From Nitrospira sp. (lineage in GTDB: Bacteria > Nitrospirota > Nitrospiria > Nitrospirales > Nitrospiraceae), in the NCBI GenBank assembly GCA_005116795.1, contig SWDL01000396.1:4236-21211 (forward strand): DNA of 16,976 bases, read 5' to 3'. Below are positions 13,848-16,976 of this stretch, one piece after another. The notes below the pieces were generated by a model. The model was not told the origin of the DNA. It worked only from the letters and a program-made list of their open reading frames with translations, and did no database searches. Numbering within the stretch: position 1 is the stretch's first letter; each line of letters begins with the position of its first letter. A program made the translations under genes and the position numbers.

Positions 13848-14750
13848 TTAAGAAGAGGAGACAGGCGCGGGAGGAGCCATCGCGACCTTGAGAGAGCGGA
13901 CGAAGTCGCCGACGAGTTCCGGCATGCGGGAGTCTTGTCGGCACTCGGCGATTTTCTTGACGATGGCGCTGCCGACGATGACGCCATCGGCAATCTGTGA
14001 GACTCTCGCCGCATCCTCAGGTGTCGCCACCCCAAACCCGACGGCGACGGGCAGATCACCCATCTTCTTGATCCGGGCGACATTCTGCTTGACCTCGCCT
14101 AGATCCGTCAGTGTGGCGCCCGTGATGCCGGTGAGGGACACGTAATAGACAAAGCCGCCGGACTGCTTGATGACGGTGGCCCGTCTCTCTGCCGTGCTGG
14201 TGGGCGCCAGGAGAAAGATCAGTCGAAGCCCGGACTCCGCCGCGCCGGGACGCAGCGGCCCGGATTCTTCGGGTGGCATATCGGGCACGATCAGCCCATC
14301 CACCCCGGCCGACTGAGCCTCCCGGCAGAAGCTCGCCTCGCCCAACGCATGGATCGTATTGTAGTAGGCCATCAGTACGAGCGGGATCTGCGTCCTGGCT
14401 CTGAGCGCTCTGACGGTCTGCAGAATCTTCCGGAGTGACGCGCCCGACCGCAGCGCACGTTCGGCCGCCTGCTGGATCACCGGCCCGTCGGCGATGGGAT
14501 CCGAAAAGGGCACACCGAGTTCGATGAGGTCGGCCCCTGCCCGCTCCAAGGCCAATACGAGCGTCTCGGTGTCGGCGAGCGACGGATCTCCCGCCATCAG
14601 ATAGGCAATCAGAGCCTTTTCACCCTTGGCCTTCAGACGGGCGAAGGTGTGGTCGATGCGATTTTCACGGACGTCATCCGTGAAACGTGAAGCGTGAAGC
14701 GAAGGAGACTTCGTAGAGCGCCGAGGATTTGCTTCGTTCTTTCGTTTCAC
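13848..14750 (-). CDS. trpA: Tryptophan synthase alpha subunit, with an unusual N-terminal extension
   Basis: TrpA cleaves indole-3-glycerol phosphate to indole and glyceraldehyde 3-phosphate and passes indole to TrpB. The catalytic Glu77 (LIELGVPFSDP) and Asp88 (IADGP) are present with correct spacing (11 residues, as for Glu49/Asp60 of E. coli), and GFVYYVSLTGITG and VAVGFGVATPEDA follow. The frame is 300 residues against about 268 normally; the extra ~30 are at the N-terminus. The only usable in-frame start is GTG at 14750, since the family start (before NRIDHTF) has no ATG/GTG/TTG codon and a stop lies directly upstream of GTG. AAGGGTG upstream of the GTG may serve as a site. The extension is encoded by a heptamer-repeat element (14663-14772). 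The gene follows trpB by 26 bp. Enzyme call is firm; the true start is uncertain. Confidence 0.93.
   Translation of the reverse strand: MKRKNEANPRRSTKSPSLHASRFTDDVRENRIDHTFARLKAKGEKALIAYLMAGDPSLADTETLVLALERAGADLIELGVPFSDPIADGPVIQQAAERALRSGASLRKILQTVRALRARTQIPLVLMAYYNTIHALGEASFCREAQSAGVDGLIVPDMPPEESGPLRPGAAESGLRLIFLLAPTSTAERRATVIKQSGGFVYYVSLTGITGATLTDLGEVKQNVARIKKMGDLPVAVGFGVATPEDAARVSQIADGVIVGSAIVKKIAECRQDSRMPELVGDFVRSLKVAMAPPAPVSSS
14663..14685 (-). repeat. Perfect hairpin inside the trpA N-terminal extension
   Basis: TTTCACGGA (14663-14671) and TCCGTGAAA (14677-14685) form a perfect 9-bp stem with a 5-nt loop. In the trpA mRNA it lies just before the codons for NRIDHTF, where the conserved protein begins. 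Confidence 0.6.
14678..14704 (+). repeat. Heptamer repeat array, plus orientation
   Basis: Three direct units of the form NCGTGAA (14678-14684, 14685-14691, 14692-14698) and a degraded fourth. The same heptamer appears in the opposite orientation at 14745-14772. Confidence 0.65.
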
Positions 14751-14772
14751 GCATCACCCTTCACGCATCACG
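14745..14772 (-). repeat. Heptamer repeat array in the trpB-trpA junction
   Basis: On the minus strand the units are CGTGATG, CGTGAAG, GGTGATG and CGTGAAA, four contiguous heptamers starting 4 bases after the trpB stop codon. The GTG start codon of trpA (14750-14748) lies within the last unit. With the array at 14678-14704 this forms an inverted pair enclosing about 40 bp. Confidence 0.65.
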
Positions 14773-14776
14773 ATAT

Positions 14777-15967
14777 TCAGAGGGTTACCCCCCGCAGTCT
14801 CGCCACTTGCTGCACATCCTTGTCGCCCCGGCCGGAGAGGTTCACGATCATGACCTGCCGTTTCTTGAGCGTCGGCGCCGCTTTGACGACTTCCGCAACG
14901 GCATGGGCGCTCTCCAGAGCGGGAACGATGCCCTCGTCACGAGCGAGCAGATCAAAGGCCGCAAGGGCCTCGTCATCCGTGACCGAGGTGTAGCCCGCCC
15001 GCCCGCTATCATGCAGCCAGCTATGTTCCGGTCCGACGGCGGCATAGTCGAGCCCCGCCGAGACCGAATGGGTCACGTTGATCTGTCCATCCTCGTCTTG
15101 TAGGAGATAGGTCATGGTCCCGTGCAGGACACCGGGCTTGCCGGTCGCGAACCGCGCGGCGTGTTTGCCGCCGGCGACGCCGAGTCCACCGGCTTCCACG
15201 CCCACCATCTTGACGCGACGATCTTTGAGGAACGCATGAAAGAGTCCGATCGCGTTGCTGCCGCCGCCGACGCAGGCGATGAGCAGATCCGGGAGCCGCC
15301 CTTCCGCCGACAGGATCTGCTTCCTCGCTTCCCGCCCGATGATCGCCTGAAAATCCCGGATCATCATCGGGTAAGGGTGGGCGCCGAGCACCGAGCCCAG
15401 GATGTAATGGGTGGTCCGCACGTTCGTCGTCCAATCGCGCATCGCTTCGCTGATCGCGTCTTTCAGCGTCCGGCTGCCGGCGTCGACGCCGGTGACGGTC
15501 GCCCCGAGCAGCCGCATTCGGAAGACGTTCAGCGCCTGCCGCTGCATGTCCTCGGTGCCCATGTAGACTTCGCACTGGAGCCCGAACATTGCCGCCACCG
15601 TGGCTACGGCGACGCCATGCTGACCCGCGCCTGTTTCGGCGATCACGCGGGGCTTTCTCATGCGGCGGGCCAACAACGCCTGCCCGATCGCATTATTGAT
15701 CTTGTGCGCGCCGGTGTGACAGAGATCTTCCCGCTTGAGGTAGATCTTGGCCCCGCCGAACCGCTTGGTGAGTCGCTCGGCAAAATAGAGGGGGGTCGGC
15801 CGTCCGACATACCGCGTGAGATAGTCGGTCAGCTCCTTCTGAAAGGCGCGGTCGTTCCTCGCGCGTTCGTAGGCCGCTTCGAGTTCTTGCAGCGCGGGCA
15901 CGAGCGTCTCAGGGACGTAGGCCCCGCCGAACTGACCGAATCGCCCCTGTGGGTCAGGAAGCTTCAT
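14777..15967 (-). CDS. trpB: Tryptophan synthase beta subunit, 396 aa
   Basis: TrpB condenses indole with serine in a PLP-dependent reaction. GRFGQFGGAYVPETL is the family N-terminus. The PLP lysine is Lys89 in HTGAHKINN, the ETGAGQHG motif is at 111-118, and the phosphate-binding GGGSN loop is at 234-238. HSVSAGLDYAAVGPEHSWL and the C-terminal VNLSGRGDKD are also typical. Length is normal for the TrpB1 class. The start ATG at 15967 has GAGGGAG directly upstream. There is a 71-bp gap after trpF, which contains a possible internal promoter at 16024-16052. Confidence 0.97.
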   Translation of the reverse strand: MKLPDPQGRFGQFGGAYVPETLVPALQELEAAYERARNDRAFQKELTDYLTRYVGRPTPLYFAERLTKRFGGAKIYLKREDLCHTGAHKINNAIGQALLARRMRKPRVIAETGAGQHGVAVATVAAMFGLQCEVYMGTEDMQRQALNVFRMRLLGATVTGVDAGSRTLKDAISEAMRDWTTNVRTTHYILGSVLGAHPYPMMIRDFQAIIGREARKQILSAEGRLPDLLIACVGGGSNAIGLFHAFLKDRRVKMVGVEAGGLGVAGGKHAARFATGKPGVLHGTMTYLLQDEDGQINVTHSVSAGLDYAAVGPEHSWLHDSGRAGYTSVTDDEALAAFDLLARDEGIVPALESAHAVAEVVKAAPTLKKRQVMIVNLSGRGDKDVQQVARLRGVTL

Positions 15968-16023
15968 CTCCCTCGTCGTTCAATCCTTCTCCTTATCCTC
16001 AGCCTGTTGTGTTGAGAGTTCGA

Positions 16024-16052
16024 AGTATAGAGGGCTCATCAGGCTGATACAA
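16024..16052 (-). promoter_or_regulatory. Possible internal promoter before trpB
   Basis: On the minus strand TATACT (16029-16024, 5/6) lies 17 bp after TTGTAT (16052-16047, 3/6), which overlaps the end of trpF. The start would be near 16017, giving a leader of about 50 nt to the trpB ATG. It would allow separate expression of trpBA. Confidence 0.33.
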
Positions 16053-16665
16053 GCCGGACGGCGCGAACAAAGGCGGCGATCTTCGCGTGATCTTTCTTCC
16101 CGGGACTCGCTTCCACGCCGCTACTCACGTCCACGCCGTAGGGTCGCACGGTCCGAATCCCCTCCGCGACGTTCTCTGCAGTCAGTCCGCCGGCTAGGAT
16201 CACCGGCGCCGTGGCCGCGGCCTCCGCCGCAAGATGCCAGTCAGCCGCTCGGCCGGTTCCTCCAAACACCGCCTCACTGAACGCATCGACCACAAACCCC
16301 CGCACCCGCGCCCGCCCCTTGTACTCCGCCAATGCCAGGAGACTCCCCCGATCTTTCAACCGAATCGCCCGCAGCACCGGCCGCCCCAGCGATTCGCAGT
16401 AGCCGGCCGATTCGTCCCCGTGGAGCTGGGCCAAGGCCAGCCCGCAGCTATCCATCAGATCGCGCGCCACTTTCACCTCTTCATTCACAAACACCCCCAC
16501 GGCCAGGACGAGGGGAGGGAGCTGCCCGATGATGGTCCGGACGGTATCCGGCGAGACGGTCCTCGGGCTGGCCGCGTGAAACACAAAGCCGAGCGCATCC
16601 GCCCCTGCTTCCACCGCCGCGCGGGCATCCGCCACATTCGTGATTCCGCAGATCTTGATTTTCAC
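16039..16665 (-). CDS. trpF: Phosphoribosylanthranilate isomerase, 208 aa
   Basis: TrpF converts N-(5-phosphoribosyl)anthranilate into the 1-deoxyribulose form. The N-terminus MKIKICGIT carries the catalytic Cys6, and the catalytic Asp127 is in VVDAFSEAVFGGTG. LILAGGLTAENV-type and GVDVSSGVEASPGKKD motifs bind the phosphate. The fold is a normal single-domain TIM barrel of standard length. The start is GTG, and its bases overlap the trpC stop (GTGA at 16665-16662), so translation is coupled to trpC. Confidence 0.96.
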   Translation of the reverse strand: MKIKICGITNVADARAAVEAGADALGFVFHAASPRTVSPDTVRTIIGQLPPLVLAVGVFVNEEVKVARDLMDSCGLALAQLHGDESAGYCESLGRPVLRAIRLKDRGSLLALAEYKGRARVRGFVVDAFSEAVFGGTGRAADWHLAAEAAATAPVILAGGLTAENVAEGIRTVRPYGVDVSSGVEASPGKKDHAKIAAFVRAVRLVSA

Positions 16666-16976
16666 TTCGGCGACCCGGCGTCAGCCGTCCCCTGCAATGC
16701 CCTGATCTTCCCCCCCACGTCGTCGGCACGAATCAGGGACTCCCCCACCAGCATGGCATGAATGCCGGCTTCGACGAGGCGCAGCACATCATCCCGTGTG
16801 CGGATTCCGCTCTCGCTGACGATCACCTTATCGGCGGGAATCCGCTTGGCCAGGCGGAGCGTCACGCCGAGATCCGTCGAGAAGGTCTTGAGATCGCGGT
16901 TGTTGATGCCGATCAATCGTGCCTCCGGCACCCGCTCCAGGACGGTATCCAGCTCCCGCTCATGATGCGTTTCGAT
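16662..16976 (-). CDS. trpC: Indole-3-glycerol phosphate synthase, C-terminal 104 residues (5' end beyond the window)
   Basis: The visible C-terminal part of the TIM barrel contains RLIGINNRDLKTFSTDL (the INNRDL motif), VIVSESGI (catalytic/phosphate-binding Glu-Ser) and MLVGESL near the end. TrpC closes the indole ring from CdRP. An internal GTG at 16931 is not the start; the frame stays open to the right edge. The gene overlaps trpF by four bases. Confidence 0.94.
   Translation of the reverse strand: METHHERELDTVLERVPEARLIGINNRDLKTFSTDLGVTLRLAKRIPADKVIVSESGIRTRDDVLRLVEAGIHAMLVGESLIRADDVGGKIRALQGTADAGSPK

Noticed and set aside
14678..14772. CRISPR-like array
   Set aside because: The units are contiguous 7-bp repeats without spacers.
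15122..16015. Open frame of ~297 codons on the plus strand
   Set aside because: Antisense to trpB, which has every catalytic motif.
1..16976. tRNA or rRNA genes
   Set aside because: I saw no cloverleaf-like segments or rRNA signatures on either strand.

Overview
The window looks like a chromosomal segment of a GC-rich Gram-negative bacterium. Lipoprotein signal peptides, an outer-membrane barrel, HtpX and a multi-GAF HD-GYP protein all point to a double-membrane organism. The trpC-trpF-trpB-trpA order, the cupredoxin type and the general flavour of the proteins remind me of Nitrospira (Nitrospirota). That assignment is from memory, not from a search.

Layout. Positions 1-4436 are mostly housekeeping: a YqeY-like protein cut by the left edge (minus), two small lipoproteins (plus), an MFS transporter (minus), an FmdB-type zinc ribbon protein (plus) and the membrane protease HtpX (minus). 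Positions 4624-6146 hold a two-gene unit, an exported blue-copper protein translationally coupled to a squalene/phytoene synthase-family enzyme. Positions 6147-9328 are an accessory patch: an intact MntA/HepT (MNT/HEPN) toxin-antitoxin pair, a 24-codon stump of an exported-protein gene, a ~170-bp structured palindromic element, a 3'-truncated DUF4338 (Druantia DruA-like) gene, an attC-like fragment and a decaying IS1595-family element. Positions 9329-11108 encode a TraF_2/PorV-like outer-membrane protein and a CsgG/LpoB-like lipoprotein. The rest is on the minus strand: trpC (cut by the right edge), trpF, trpB and trpA, followed by a large triple-GAF HD-GYP phosphodiesterase that converges stop-to-stop with the lipoprotein gene.

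How the parts work together. The trp genes give the last steps from CdRP to tryptophan, with trpC/trpF overlapping. A heptamer-repeat element sits between trpB and trpA and appears to have supplied trpA with its start codon and about 30 extra N-terminal codons. The outer-membrane protein and lipoprotein probably act together in the envelope. The most system-like content is the 6.2-9.2 kb patch, where one defence or stability module is intact (MntA/HepT) and others are remnants. I do not see a complete undescribed multi-gene system; the best novelty candidates are the structured element at 7236-7405 and the repeat-derived trpA start.
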